Source: Candidatus Hydrogenedentota bacterium
GTDB lineage: Bacteria > Hydrogenedentota > Hydrogenedentia > Hydrogenedentales > GCA-2746185
Direction: 5' to 3'
DNA length: 35,811 nucleotides
NCBI GenBank assembly: GCA_947486375.1
Contig: CANKTP010000012.1
Coordinates: 1-35,811 of the forward strand
Position numbers and translations under genes: made by a program. Positions 1 through 8,596 of this stretch are shown here, in pieces. Every line of letters begins with the position of its first letter. Position 1 is the first letter of the stretch. The notes beneath the pieces are model-generated. The model searched no databases. It was not told the origin of the DNA and was given only the letters and a program-made list of their open reading frames with translations.

Positions 1-1637
1 AGATCGATATCAGCCCCCTCCCCCACTCCGACCGTCGAAACCGTGATCGCGCCGTCGCGCATCCGCCCGATGATGCCCTCGAAATCGTCGGGCTGCGTGT
101 GGCCGTCCGTCAGGACGACGGCGTGCTTGATCGCGGCAGCCGTTCGCGCCAGCGCCTCGCGCGCCGCCTCGACCGCCGGGCCCATGTTGGTGCCGCCGCC
201 CGCCTCGAGCGAGGCAATGGTCTGGGCGATGGGACCGCGACTTCCCGCGCCTTGCATCTCGACGACCCAGTAGACGTCGCCGTCGAACGCGACGACCCCG
301 ATGAAGTCCTCGGGCGTCAGCAACTCGACGGCGGCGATGGCGGCCTCCTTGGCGAGCTCGAGTTTCTCACCGTTCATGCTGCCGGACTTGTCGACGACGA
401 TGGCCATGGCGAGGCTCGGCGTGTCCTTCTTCTTCTCCGAGTGCATCTTCACCGGAAGGATGTCCTCGACGGGTGTCCGGTAGTATCCGCCGAGCCCGAA
501 CGAATTCTCGCCGCCGAGCATCATGAACCCGCCGCCGAGGTCCTCGACGTAGGACTTGAGCAACTCCATCCGCCCAAGGCTGAGGTCGGTCGCGGGCACG
601 TCCGACAGGATGACCGCGTCGAAGGCCGCCAGTTCCTCCAATGAATCCGGCAGACCGCGGCCCTCGCGGACTTCGACCCGGAACCGCTCGGATTCGAGCG
701 CCCGGGCGAGGTGCCGCGCCTCGCGCTCGTCATTCTCGACGAGAAGGATGCGCGGCTCGCCCGAGACGAACACCGCGCCCGAGGCCGTGTTGTTGTCCGC
801 AAAGGTGTCGGCCTTCGGCGTCACACGGAGTTCGTAGCGCATGGCCCCGTCCGCGGGATCGGACTCGGTGAAGGTCAGCGGCGTCGCGCCCGGCTTCAAT
901 TCGAGCGTCCGCTCCTCGACCTTGAAGCCGTTCCGGTAGAGCGTAAAGATTCCATCCGTCGCGACGGTCGACTGGGCGACCGCGGTGACCGAGAAACTCT
1001 GGCCTTGTTTGACTTCCGCCGGGACAACCAAGTCTTCGAGGAGAACTTCCGGGCGATGGTCCTGCGGATAGGGGACCGTATACACCCGAATTCCCTGCGC
1101 GGCGCAGCGTTTGGCGGCGGCGAGGACATCGCCTGAGGTCGGGTTGCCGTCGCTCACGAGCACGACCCGGTTCCGGGTGTGCGCGGGCAAGGATTCCCTT
1201 GCGAAGGTCAACGCCTCGTCAATCCGCGTCGCGCCCTGGTCTGCGTGCTCGGGAAGCGTCTCGGGCCATGCCGGCGACGGCCCGACAGGCAGCGCGGTCA
1301 ACGGGGATGCCGCGAAGATTCCCAATCCCATTTGCGCCGAGTCCGGGGCTGCGGCGCGTAACTTGTCCCAAGTCTCGCGCAGGCGTGCGGCGGACTCGGC
1401 GGGAACGCTGTCGGAGACATCGCCCAGCACCAGCACCGCCACACGACGTTCGCGTGCGAGCCATTGAGTGTCCGCCAGCGCGAGGATGATCAGTGCCGCG
1501 ACAACGGCACGAACCGTCGACGAGGCGATGCGTTGTCCGCGCGAATTGTCCATCAGCGAGCGCCACAACATCAACGGAAACAGTGGGAGCATTAACGCGA
1601 GGATCAGCGCAAGCGGCGACTCGAACTCGAACGGCAT
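1..1637 (-). CDS. VWA / glutamine-amidotransferase-like membrane protein, partial (C-terminus beyond window)
   Basis: The 545 visible codons start at ATG 1637, only 6 nt after the upstream gene's stop. The protein opens with two hydrophobic segments (about residues 8-25 and 42-56). A first VWA-like domain follows, with a DVSDS metal site at 73-77. Next come a beta-rich linker, an amidotransferase-like fold (ILLVEND through GGGFMMLGGENSFGLGGY) and a second VWA domain with DKSGSM (D416, S418, S420) that ends near GVGEGAD at the window edge. This matches large inner-membrane proteins found at the end of MoxR/DUF58/BatA operons. Such operons are thought to act as metal-dependent protein-interaction or chaperone systems at the envelope; the exact role is unknown. 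No catalytic Cys is obvious in the amidotransferase-like part, so it is probably structural. The family is well supported and the function is inferred. Confidence -1.
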   Translation of the reverse strand, partial: MPFEFESPLALILALMLPLFPLMLWRSLMDNSRGQRIASSTVRAVVAALIILALADTQWLARERRVAVLVLGDVSDSVPAESAARLRETWDKLRAAAPDSAQMGLGIFAASPLTALPVGPSPAWPETLPEHADQGATRIDEALTFARESLPAHTRNRVVLVSDGNPTSGDVLAAAKRCAAQGIRVYTVPYPQDHRPEVLLEDLVVPAEVKQGQSFSVTAVAQSTVATDGIFTLYRNGFKVEERTLELKPGATPLTFTESDPADGAMRYELRVTPKADTFADNNTASGAVFVSGEPRILLVENDEREARHLARALESERFRVEVREGRGLPDSLEELAAFDAVILSDVPATDLSLGRMELLKSYVEDLGGGFMMLGGENSFGLGGYYRTPVEDILPVKMHSEKKKDTPSLAMAIVVDKSGSMNGEKLELAKEAAIAAVELLTPEDFIGVVAFDGDVYWVVEMQGAGSRGPIAQTIASLEAGGGTNMGPAVEAAREALARTAAAIKHAVVLTDGHTQPDDFEGIIGRMRDGAITVSTVGVGEGADID

Positions 1638-1643
1638 GCGCGG

Positions 1644-3509
1644 TTACTCCACCCATCGCCGGTGAAACAGAATCCACTCGCCGCACAACAGCGCGAATGC
1701 CGCCGCCGCGAGGAGCGTCCACGGTTCCGCGCCCGCGCGGAATCCATCGGTCATGGCCGGGAGCGCGTCGCCGGTGACGGGAAGCGTTGCGGAGGGAGCG
1801 ATGCGCGATTCAGTCGAATTGCAAACGTTCACCGCAAATAGTGGGACGTCTGTGCCCGTCGACGTACTTCCCAAATACACTCCCGCATCGCGTACCGGGA
1901 ACAAGAATTGGTCTGCACCGTTTGTATCGATGGGTAGCGCAACTTCCGGCGCGGCGTCATGTTGCCGTACCGAAACGATCGCGTCCTCCGAATAGGGCAC
2001 GAGGTCCTCCGCACCGAGCACGGTTCCCGCCGGAATCGTGCGGACATCCCCTGCGCCCTCACCGTTCCGCATGTACCGAAGGACATTGGCCGTGAACAGC
2101 GGAAACGCCACACGGAGCGGGAAATCGCTCGCGGCGGGATCGAAAGCCACGGCAACCGTCTGGACCTCCCCCTGCTCGCGAATGGCGATCAAGGGGTCGT
2201 CGAAACACCGCACCAAGGGGCTAAACCCCTCGGGCGCGGCAAACTTCGTGGCCTCGCGCAGACTGAGCGATGCCCACTGGATGCCCCGGTTGATCGGGTG
2301 CTCCCGGTCCCAGTCGGAGATGACGGGATCGGCCAAGGCCTCTCCGGGAGGGGCGTTCCACTCCTTGGGCCATACGCCGAAATAGATCGCGTCGCCCGTG
2401 GGAGCGGTCTCCGGTGCCCAACGATCGAATACCAGCACATCCTTTTCGATTTGGGCCGCCTGATAATCGGCAGGACTAATGATGTCCAAGTCCACTAAAT
2501 CATCCGTGAGGAGGGCGGACTCGACAAAGGCGTTTCCTTCCGTCACCAATCCCACGCGTATCCGTTGCGGTTCCGGCAGTACCGCATAGGCGCGGTTGTC
2601 GAGCGGGAAGGCGTCCTTGTGGTCGACGAAGACTTCGATGATACCGCCTTCGTCGCTGGCCTGGCGAAACCGTTTCGTCACGGTTTCTTGGGCGGGTACA
2701 TCGAGTTCGCCCGCGTCGATGAGGGTGCCGTTCGCGCGAACTTCATAAGGGGCGCGTATTGGCGCGTCCGTTGCATTCAACACCTCCATCATCACGTCGA
2801 AATCTCTCGGCGACGAGGGTAGCGGACGAAGCGCGAAGGCCGTGATGCCGACGTTGGCCGTGGCATCGCCTATGCCGATGAAGTCGAAGGTCATTCCGCC
2901 CGGCGGAGAAAAGGCAATGGGGCTGAAGGCGCCATCGCTGACGACAAACACCCGCGTGGGGCGATCGTCGCTGGGGAGGTGGGACAGCAGATCGAAGGCG
3001 CGCTGGAAATCAGCGGGGCCATGTACGACTCGAACCCTGTCGAGCGATTCGAGGGCCTCGCGCCGCGATTCCGTAAAGGGCGCGATCACATTGGGTTGGG
3101 CCTCGACCGCGACGATCATGATGGAGTCGCCCTGCCCTGCGCCCGCAACCAAGTCCCTGGCCGCCGCGATAGCCCGATCACGACGTGACTCGGTACCCTC
3201 CCAGACGGCCATGCTCGCGGAGGCGTCGATCAACACCACCACGCGCCGCGCGCCGAACCCGGCTCCGGAAAGAAGTGGACGGGCCACGGCAAACGCCAAT
3301 AGGCCAATCACGAGGAGTTGCAGGAGCAGCGACAGCCATCTCCTCAGCCGGGTGAACGATGCGACGCGGTGCTCGTCCTTGAGCAATCCTTCCCAGAACA
3401 TCATCGTCGAGACCTGCACGCGCCGGCGCCGTTGCTTGAGCAGATACAGCAACACGACGGGCAAGAACAGGGCAAGGAGCCAGAACCCAAGGGGTTGCGC
3501 GAAGGTCAT
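1644..3509 (-). CDS. BatA-like VWA domain membrane protein
   Basis: A 621-residue protein. The N-terminus is a BatA-type membrane module: a hydrophobic helix at about 7-24, a KQRRRR positive patch, then a second helix at about 58-78. The VWA domain follows directly, with the metal site DASAS (D95, S97, S99) and a VVSDG strand near 193. A long C-terminal part contains an amidotransferase-like segment (VLVFDRWAPE). The last roughly 20 residues before HRRWVE form a third membrane helix. Its ATG overlaps the DUF58 stop in an ATGA junction (3506-3509), which indicates translational coupling. It probably pairs with the MoxR ATPase and the DUF58 protein encoded upstream. The family is clear; the substrate is unknown. 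Confidence -1.
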   Translation of the reverse strand: MTFAQPLGFWLLALFLPVVLLYLLKQRRRRVQVSTMMFWEGLLKDEHRVASFTRLRRWLSLLLQLLVIGLLAFAVARPLLSGAGFGARRVVVLIDASASMAVWEGTESRRDRAIAAARDLVAGAGQGDSIMIVAVEAQPNVIAPFTESRREALESLDRVRVVHGPADFQRAFDLLSHLPSDDRPTRVFVVSDGAFSPIAFSPPGGMTFDFIGIGDATANVGITAFALRPLPSSPRDFDVMMEVLNATDAPIRAPYEVRANGTLIDAGELDVPAQETVTKRFRQASDEGGIIEVFVDHKDAFPLDNRAYAVLPEPQRIRVGLVTEGNAFVESALLTDDLVDLDIISPADYQAAQIEKDVLVFDRWAPETAPTGDAIYFGVWPKEWNAPPGEALADPVISDWDREHPINRGIQWASLSLREATKFAAPEGFSPLVRCFDDPLIAIREQGEVQTVAVAFDPAASDFPLRVAFPLFTANVLRYMRNGEGAGDVRTIPAGTVLGAEDLVPYSEDAIVSVRQHDAAPEVALPIDTNGADQFLFPVRDAGVYLGSTSTGTDVPLFAVNVCNSTESRIAPSATLPVTGDALPAMTDGFRAGAEPWTLLAAAAFALLCGEWILFHRRWVE

Positions 3510-4426
3510 TGAAACAGGCCGCCGTGGCGCAACATCGCGATGATCGAGTCTTCAAACGGCACATCCGTGAGGCAACGCGCATAGCCGATCTCGCGACGGC
3601 GGCAATTCGTCTCGACCGAGGCGCAGTACTCCGTGAACGCGGCGCGGTAGCGCCGCAGCATCCCCTCCGTGACGGTGACATCGCGCGATCCGCCGGACTC
3701 CGAATCGAGGATACGCAGATCACCCAACAAATCCGGTTGCGCCTCCTGGGGCGACACGACTTGGATCACGTAAGGCTCGAATTTGTGATACCGGAGCGCA
3801 TCGAGCGCGGGCATCGCGCCGCGCCGGTCGAACAAATCCGAGATGACGACCGCGAGGCCGCGCTTGCGTTTGCTCGAGCCGAGGGCCTGGATGGTGCCAT
3901 GTAAGTCCGTCTCGCCCGCCGGTTCGAGTCCGTCGAGGAATTCGAGCACGCGGAACACCTTGCCCTTGCCCCGCGCGGAAAGGGTCGAGCCAAATCCCTT
4001 GGGGAGCGCGGTCGAAAAGGGGAGAATCTCGATCCGGTCGAGACCGGCCAGCCCTAGGTAGCCGATTGCTGCGGCGAGTCGGCGCGCGTAGTGGAACTTG
4101 TACGGCGTTCCGAAATCCATCGAAGCCGAGCAATCGACCAGCACGTAGACATGGAGGTCCTCCTGTTCCTCGAAGAGTTTCAGGAAGAGCTGCTCCGTGC
4201 GGAAGAATACGTTCCAGTCGATAAAGCGGAAGTCGTCGCCGGGTGCGTAGGGCCGGTGATCGGCGAATTCCACGCTGACGCCCTTGCGCTTGCTGCGGCG
4301 TTCGGCCTTCATTCGACCGGAGAGAATTTTTCGCGCGACCAGGTGCAGCCGTCCGAGAATGTCGAGGAAATCCGGCCCGAACAGGGGGGCGCCGCGATCC
4401 ATGCGCTGGGGGATTACTTCACGCAA
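3506..4426 (-). CDS. DUF58 domain protein
   Basis: A 306-residue soluble protein with the DUF58 signature at about 49-88, reading GVSVEFADHRPYAPGDDFR and continuing to RFIDWNVFFRTEQL. A VWA-like strand with the metal site DCSAS (D98, S100, S102) follows. DUF58 proteins are nearly always encoded between a MoxR AAA+ ATPase and BatA/VWA membrane proteins, as here, and are presumed to link the ATPase to membrane partners. The stop codon overlaps the next gene's ATG by 4 nt. The gene is separated from moxR by 262 nt that contain a cluster of hairpin repeats, unusually loose spacing for this operon type. Assignment is secure; biochemical function is unknown. Confidence -1.
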   Translation of the reverse strand: MREVIPQRMDRGAPLFGPDFLDILGRLHLVARKILSGRMKAERRSKRKGVSVEFADHRPYAPGDDFRFIDWNVFFRTEQLFLKLFEEQEDLHVYVLVDCSASMDFGTPYKFHYARRLAAAIGYLGLAGLDRIEILPFSTALPKGFGSTLSARGKGKVFRVLEFLDGLEPAGETDLHGTIQALGSSKRKRGLAVVISDLFDRRGAMPALDALRYHKFEPYVIQVVSPQEAQPDLLGDLRILDSESGGSRDVTVTEGMLRRYRAAFTEYCASVETNCRRREIGYARCLTDVPFEDSIIAMLRHGGLFQ

Positions 4427-4576
4427 GCGGACCTCGTGGCGTTCGTGTTTTTACCGCCGTGGGTCTTGTGCGGATGGGAACAGCCAGCCGCGCATGAGGT
4501 TTGGATCACAGCCATAACGCCGAAAAGTTGAAGGGGTGAGGGGAAGGGTCCGCGGCGGTTGGGCAATCTGGCCGAA

Positions 4577-4635
4577 GTGGACGCAAGCGTCCACGAGCAG
4601 AGCGGTGGCAAGCCACCGCACTCCAGGCAAGCCTG
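4577..4635. repeat. Cluster of three short perfect hairpins (REP-like element)
   Basis: Three perfect palindromes, each with an AA loop on the plus strand, lie side by side: 4577-4594 (stem GTGGACGC), 4602-4619 (stem GCGGTGGC) and 4624-4635 (stem CAGGC). A run of eight T follows at 4645-4652. The element sits between moxR and the DUF58 gene. From memory, hairpin units of the form GCGGTGGCAAGCCACCGC are dispersed in Verrucomicrobia-like and related genomes; this could not be checked here. On the minus strand the hairpins would form in the operon mRNA and may change its stability or act as a partial terminator. Confidence -1.
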
Positions 4636-4688
4636 CCTGATTGCTTTTTTTTCCGAGGCAGTCCCCGAGTCGTTTGCCATCGATTTGC

Positions 4689-5690
4689 TCAACGGGATGC
4701 GGTTCGCGCGGAGTCCATCACCTCGACGATGATCCGGTCCGTCTCGACGTTTTCGGCCTCGCCCTCGAAGTTCAGCAGGAGCCGGTGCCGCAGGGCGGGC
4801 ACGGCCACCGATCGAATGTCGTCCTCGGACACATGATACCGGCCATCCAACAGCGCGCTCACCTTCGCCCCGAGGATCATCGCCTGCAATCCGCGCGGGC
4901 TGGCCCCGATCTTCACGAAGCGCTCGACCAAGGGCGTCGCTTGGGCCAAACCCGGGTGCGTCCCCACGACGACAGTGGCGGCATAGCGTTCCACATGGGC
5001 CGCGATCGGCACGTCGCGGACCGTGCCCATCATCTCGATCAAGTCCGCCTCGCTCGCGGCCACGTCCGCCTTCGGCATGTGGCGCACCGTCGTCCGCCGT
5101 GCGACCTCGATCAACTCGTCGAGCGAGGGCGCGTGGACGTTCAACTTGAACATGAACCGGTCGAGCTGCGCCTCGGGGAGCGGATAGGTGCCCTCCATTT
5201 CGAGGGGGTTCTGGGTGCCGATGACAAAGAAGGGCGGTCCCAGCGGCAGGGTCTCCCCCGCCACCGTCACGCATTTTTCCTGCATGGCCTCGAGCAAGGC
5301 CGACTGGGTCTTCGGCGTGGCCCGGTTAATCTCGTCCGCGAGCAAGACCTGGGTAAAGACAGGCCCGCGCTGGAAGACGAAGTGCTTGCGTCCGTCCTCG
5401 TCTTCCATGACGATCCGAGTCCCGAGAATGTCCGACGGCATGAGGTCGGGCGTGAACTGAATCCGCGAAAACGCACAATCGATCGTGTCGGCGAGGGTGT
5501 GTACCAGCAGGGTCTTCCCGATTCCCGGGACCCCCTCGAGCAGGACGTGGCCGCCCGCGCACAGCCCGGTAAGCACCTGGCGGACTAATTCGGATTGACC
5601 GACAATGACCTTGGCCATCTCGGTCTGAATGCGCTGAAACGAGGAGACAAAGGAAGCGGCCTGGCGTTCAAAGGAATTATTCGCATGCAC
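4689..5690 (-). CDS. MoxR family AAA+ ATPase
   Basis: A 333-residue AAA+ ATPase. Walker A is GVPGIGKT (53-60), Walker B is VLLADE (115-120) followed by INRATPKTQSALLEAMQE, and sensor 1 is TQNP (159-162) followed by the MoxR-specific GTYPLPEAQLDRF. A C-terminal helical lid ends near RTASR. MoxR proteins use ATP hydrolysis to mature or activate partners, usually through a co-encoded VWA protein; the DUF58 and two VWA genes just downstream fit that. The start at 5690 lies 27 nt from the left arm of a long inverted repeat, so expression may depend on read-through of that hairpin or on a separate promoter. No strong Shine-Dalgarno sequence is visible before the ATG. Confidence -1.
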   Translation of the reverse strand: MHANNSFERQAASFVSSFQRIQTEMAKVIVGQSELVRQVLTGLCAGGHVLLEGVPGIGKTLLVHTLADTIDCAFSRIQFTPDLMPSDILGTRIVMEDEDGRKHFVFQRGPVFTQVLLADEINRATPKTQSALLEAMQEKCVTVAGETLPLGPPFFVIGTQNPLEMEGTYPLPEAQLDRFMFKLNVHAPSLDELIEVARRTTVRHMPKADVAASEADLIEMMGTVRDVPIAAHVERYAATVVVGTHPGLAQATPLVERFVKIGASPRGLQAMILGAKVSALLDGRYHVSEDDIRSVAVPALRHRLLLNFEGEAENVETDRIIVEVMDSARTASR

Positions 5691-5717
5691 AGTGGAATTC
5701 TCTCGGGTCGTGGAGAA

Positions 5718-5812
5718 TCAAAAATAGGGACAGTCACCTATTATTTGATGTTTCGTCTAAATAGCCAACTATTTGTACTGTTCAAATAATAGGTGACTGT
5801 CCCTATTTTTGA
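5718..5812. repeat. 95-bp element with perfect 31-bp inverted repeats (MITE/REP-like)
   Basis: Bases 5718-5748 and 5782-5812 are perfect reverse complements over 31 bp. They are separated by 33 nt that contain a second small palindrome (AAATAG at 5759-5764 with CTATTT at 5769-5774). The core GGTGACTGTCCCTATTTTT is, from general knowledge, a recurrent repeat motif often seen near REP-associated (IS200-like) tyrosine transposases in diverse bacteria. No transposase is present in this window, and no clear target-site duplication flanks the element. It is far richer in A/T than its surroundings. Its right arm contains the stop codon of the upstream coiled-coil gene. Confidence -1.
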
Positions 5813-7329
5813 TCTGCAGGCCGTATCGATTGAAAGTAGCGCTTGACGTGCGAGCGGCGTCCCAGCGGGATTTCCTCGCGCTCGATGGCTTGTTCGGCGA
5901 CGGCGGAATATTCGACGTAGACTTCCTTCGCGCCGACCTTGCTCGCGGCGTTTTCGCCCGCGGTTTGCTCTGTCTCCGATTGCACCGGCCCTTCCCCCTG
6001 GACTCCGGACACCTCCATCATTTTCCGATACCCGTCGGCGAGCCGCGAGGGATCGCCCATGGGGTCTGCGCTGCCTTCGCCCGCCTTGAGTCCGCCCTTT
6101 TTGTCGCCTTCGCTGCCATCGCCGTCGCCATCGCCCTCTTCGCCGCCCTTGCCCTCGCCCGGATCTTCGCCTTCGCCGGGTTTGCCCTTGTCGCCCTTCG
6201 CCATCGCGCGCTTGCCTTCCCCGAGCTGTTCGCGCATCGAGGCCATCTTGCGAAACTGGTCCGCCTGTTTGAACGAATCGCTCATCGACTGCGCCGAATC
6301 CCGGAAGGCCTTGCCGTCGTTCGACGACATCTCCTTCGACCCGCGCGACATATCGTCACGGAGTTTGCTGTTTTTCTTGTCTCCAAGTTCCTTCGAGGCG
6401 GAGTCTAGATTCTTGGCCAGTTCCCTCTTGTCCGCGTCGGAGAGTTCGTCGACCGCCGCCCGCTCGCCGAGGGCCTCAATCCGTTTCGCGGCTTCGGCAT
6501 ATTCCCCCGCCTTGAGCGCCTCGGCCACGGTCTTCGCGGCCTCTCCCTCGGCCAGATGCGGCGCGACCCGTTCGATTTCCTCCTCGAGCGCGGCAGCGCC
6601 GGATTGTTCCATCCGCGCCTTCAAGGCCTCGTCCAACCGGCCCAAGGCGATCATCGCGTCGCGTTCGTCCATGGTTCCTTCGGCGGCCTGTCGCTCGAAA
6701 TCCTGCAGCTGTTTTAGGGCGTCCCGTAGCGTCTCGTCATCGACGCCTTCCGTTTCGAGCGACTCGCGCAACTCCTTGAGCACTTCCGCCTGTGCGGCGA
6801 GGCGTGCCTCGACTGCGGCATCCACCACGCGCTCGGGAACATAGGCTGGGACAAAGAGTGCGGCAATCACGGCCAAGGCCGCCACGGGAATCCAGCGCGC
6901 AACGGCTGGTCTGGATGCTTCGAAAACGGCGTTGTAGTTCAGTGCCAATGCATGCGCCAGGGCCTCGCTGATTTGCGCGCGTTTCGGGACATCCAGTTCC
7001 CCCTCGCGCAGGAACAGCCACGCCGAAGCAATGCGATCCTTGAGTCCCGCCCGCGCGTCCGCCGCTCGCGCCGCCTCGAAGAGTGATTCCCAACGCCGCC
7101 ACACCGCCACCGCGGGCACGATTGCCAAGGTCGCCGTAAGAATCCCCAGCACCCCGAGGCTGTAGGTTCCGCCAATCCAGCGCTGGTCGACCGCGATCAT
7201 CGCCGCCGCAACCGGCAATGCGAGGATCGCCGTTCGCGCCGTCGCTTCCCGCCACACCACAACGCAACGCGCCCGCCGCGCCCGCGCGAGCGCGTCGTCC
7301 AGTTTCGTCATCGAGTGGGGGTCAATCAT
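5803..7329 (-). CDS. Membrane-anchored coiled-coil protein at head of MoxR operon
   Basis: A protein of about 508 residues, with two or three hydrophobic segments in the first 180 residues and then a long charged helical region rich in Glu, Ala and Lys that is probably coiled coil. A low-complexity Gly/Glu/Asp/Lys stretch and a short conserved-looking tail (VEYSAVAEQAIEREEIP, later VKRYFQSIRP) follow. It resembles large DUF4175-like helical proteins that accompany MoxR/DUF58/VWA genes, but no precise family is claimed. The stop codon TAG lies inside the right arm of the inverted-repeat element, so the last few residues may have been altered by its insertion. The start is uncertain: ATG 7341, 7329 and 7311 are all possible and none has a convincing ribosome-binding site. 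Confidence -1.
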   Translation of the reverse strand: MIDPHSMTKLDDALARARRARCVVVWREATARTAILALPVAAAMIAVDQRWIGGTYSLGVLGILTATLAIVPAVAVWRRWESLFEAARAADARAGLKDRIASAWLFLREGELDVPKRAQISEALAHALALNYNAVFEASRPAVARWIPVAALAVIAALFVPAYVPERVVDAAVEARLAAQAEVLKELRESLETEGVDDETLRDALKQLQDFERQAAEGTMDERDAMIALGRLDEALKARMEQSGAAALEEEIERVAPHLAEGEAAKTVAEALKAGEYAEAAKRIEALGERAAVDELSDADKRELAKNLDSASKELGDKKNSKLRDDMSRGSKEMSSNDGKAFRDSAQSMSDSFKQADQFRKMASMREQLGEGKRAMAKGDKGKPGEGEDPGEGKGGEEGDGDGDGSEGDKKGGLKAGEGSADPMGDPSRLADGYRKMMEVSGVQGEGPVQSETEQTAGENAASKVGAKEVYVEYSAVAEQAIEREEIPLGRRSHVKRYFQSIRPADQK

Positions 7330-7461
7330 CCGGGACACCATGCGAGCCAATGCCAACCATCATGCAAAGCCATGATACCCCGAAGGTTAGCGCAGAGGAA
7401 ATCGGCCTTCAGCCCGAATCGAATCATGCCGATAACTAAGTCAGGTATACGGAACGCGAAA

Positions 7462-7791
7462 ATGGAACTTAGCCCCCTATATACGATGACCGCCCAGCCG
7501 CCCCGAGGGGCCGGCCGCTCGGGAATCGCCGCCATCAAGGCGGTCGACGAAGTATTCGACCTGTCCTCGGGCACGAGGGACATCTTTGATGCCATCTCCG
7601 TCCTCACCCCGGGCGAACGCGACGAATTCCTGAATACCGTCGCGAGCCTCTTGCATCAGGGCGTTGTCGGAATCGAGACCCTCGACGTGCAGGGGCACCC
7701 CTACCAAAGCTTCGTCGAGACCCGCATCGCCGCCCCGGAACTCAAGGGCGCGCGTTCCCACCCGGGATCGCTTTTTTCCGCTTTGGTGTAG
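7462..7791 (+). CDS. Small hypothetical protein
   Basis: A 109-residue reading frame from ATG 7462; ATG 7486 is an equally plausible start. It lies 85 nt upstream of rsmI on the same strand and may share its transcript. The sequence is soluble and helix-rich (IAAIKAVDEVFDL, LTPGERDEFLNTVASLL), with no membrane segment, signal peptide or metal motif. I do not recognise a family. The amino-acid composition is protein-like and the overlapping opposite-strand frame is less so, which supports it as real. Confidence -1.
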   Translation: MELSPLYTMTAQPPRGAGRSGIAAIKAVDEVFDLSSGTRDIFDAISVLTPGERDEFLNTVASLLHQGVVGIETLDVQGHPYQSFVETRIAAPELKGARSHPGSLFSALV

Positions 7792-7876
7792 AATCCGCCG
7801 GGTTCTTGGAAATGCCCCCGGCGTTATTGGACAATGCGCCTGTCCACCCAACCCCAACGCACCCCATTCCCGGTAC

Positions 7877-8596
7877 ATGGCCACCCTATATCTTGTTACC
7901 ACCCCCATTGGAAATCTCGAAGACCTCTCGTATCGCGCCGTACGTGTGCTCGGCGAGGTCGGGGCCTTGGCCTGCGAGGACACCCGGGTCACGCGCGTCA
8001 TCTTCGAGAAACTTGAACTCCATCGGCCCAAGACTATCTTCGCGTATCACGAACACAACGAGGCCGTCGCCGGTCGACGTATCCTTGGATTCCTGAATGA
8101 CGGGGTTGACGTGGCCCTCTGCTCGGACGGGGGATGTCCGGGCATCAGCGATCCGGGTTATCGCATCACCGGGGAAGCCATCGAGCAAGGGCACCGGATC
8201 GACGTCATTCCAGGGCCAAGCGCCGTCACGACGGCCTTGATGGTCTCGGGGCTCTCGACATCCACGTTCACCTTCAAGGGTTTTCCGCCCCGGAAGACCG
8301 GCGCCCGGAAACGTTTCCTAGAACAAGACGCGAATTTACCACATACCCTCGTCGTATTCGAGTCGCCCCATCGGCTGGGCGCCTTTTTGGCCGATGCGCT
8401 CGAGGTTCTCGGCGATCGGAAGGCGGCTGTCTGTATCGAACTAACCAAGAAGTTCGAGGAGGTCAAGCGGGGCCACCTGTCCGAACTCGCCCCGCAATTC
8501 GATGGCAAGAAGATAAAGGGAGAGGTCACGGTAGTCATCGCTGGCAACAACCCGAAATTTCTCCGTGGACCCAGCGAGACGGACGAGGACGAGTGA
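7877..8596 (+). CDS. rsmI: 16S rRNA (cytidine(1402)-2'-O)-methyltransferase RsmI
   Basis: A 239-residue tetrapyrrole-methylase-fold enzyme that uses SAM to 2'-O-methylate C1402 in helix 44 of 16S rRNA, near the ribosomal P site. Diagnostic motifs are LVTTPIGNLEDLS (6-18), ACEDTR (32-37), SDGGCPGISDPG and VIPGPSAVTTAL, followed by FKGFPPRK and VVFESPHRL. It is shorter than the roughly 286-residue E. coli protein because the C-terminal extension is missing; many bacterial homologues share this short form. The start was chosen at MATLYLV because the methylase fold begins there. Its TGA overlaps the GTG start of the downstream TGT-like gene by 4 nt, which indicates coupling. Confidence -1.
   Translation: MATLYLVTTPIGNLEDLSYRAVRVLGEVGALACEDTRVTRVIFEKLELHRPKTIFAYHEHNEAVAGRRILGFLNDGVDVALCSDGGCPGISDPGYRITGEAIEQGHRIDVIPGPSAVTTALMVSGLSTSTFTFKGFPPRKTGARKRFLEQDANLPHTLVVFESPHRLGAFLADALEVLGDRKAAVCIELTKKFEEVKRGHLSELAPQFDGKKIKGEVTVVIAGNNPKFLRGPSETDEDE

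Noticed and set aside
5595-5789. 64-codon plus-strand frame crossing the inverted-repeat element
   Set aside because: It is opposite the moxR start and runs into the repeat, with no supporting signal.
8134-8592. In-frame upstream extension of the TGT gene
   Set aside because: It overlaps RsmI in another frame and is Arg/Pro-rich. TGT similarity begins at the GTG that overlaps the rsmI stop.
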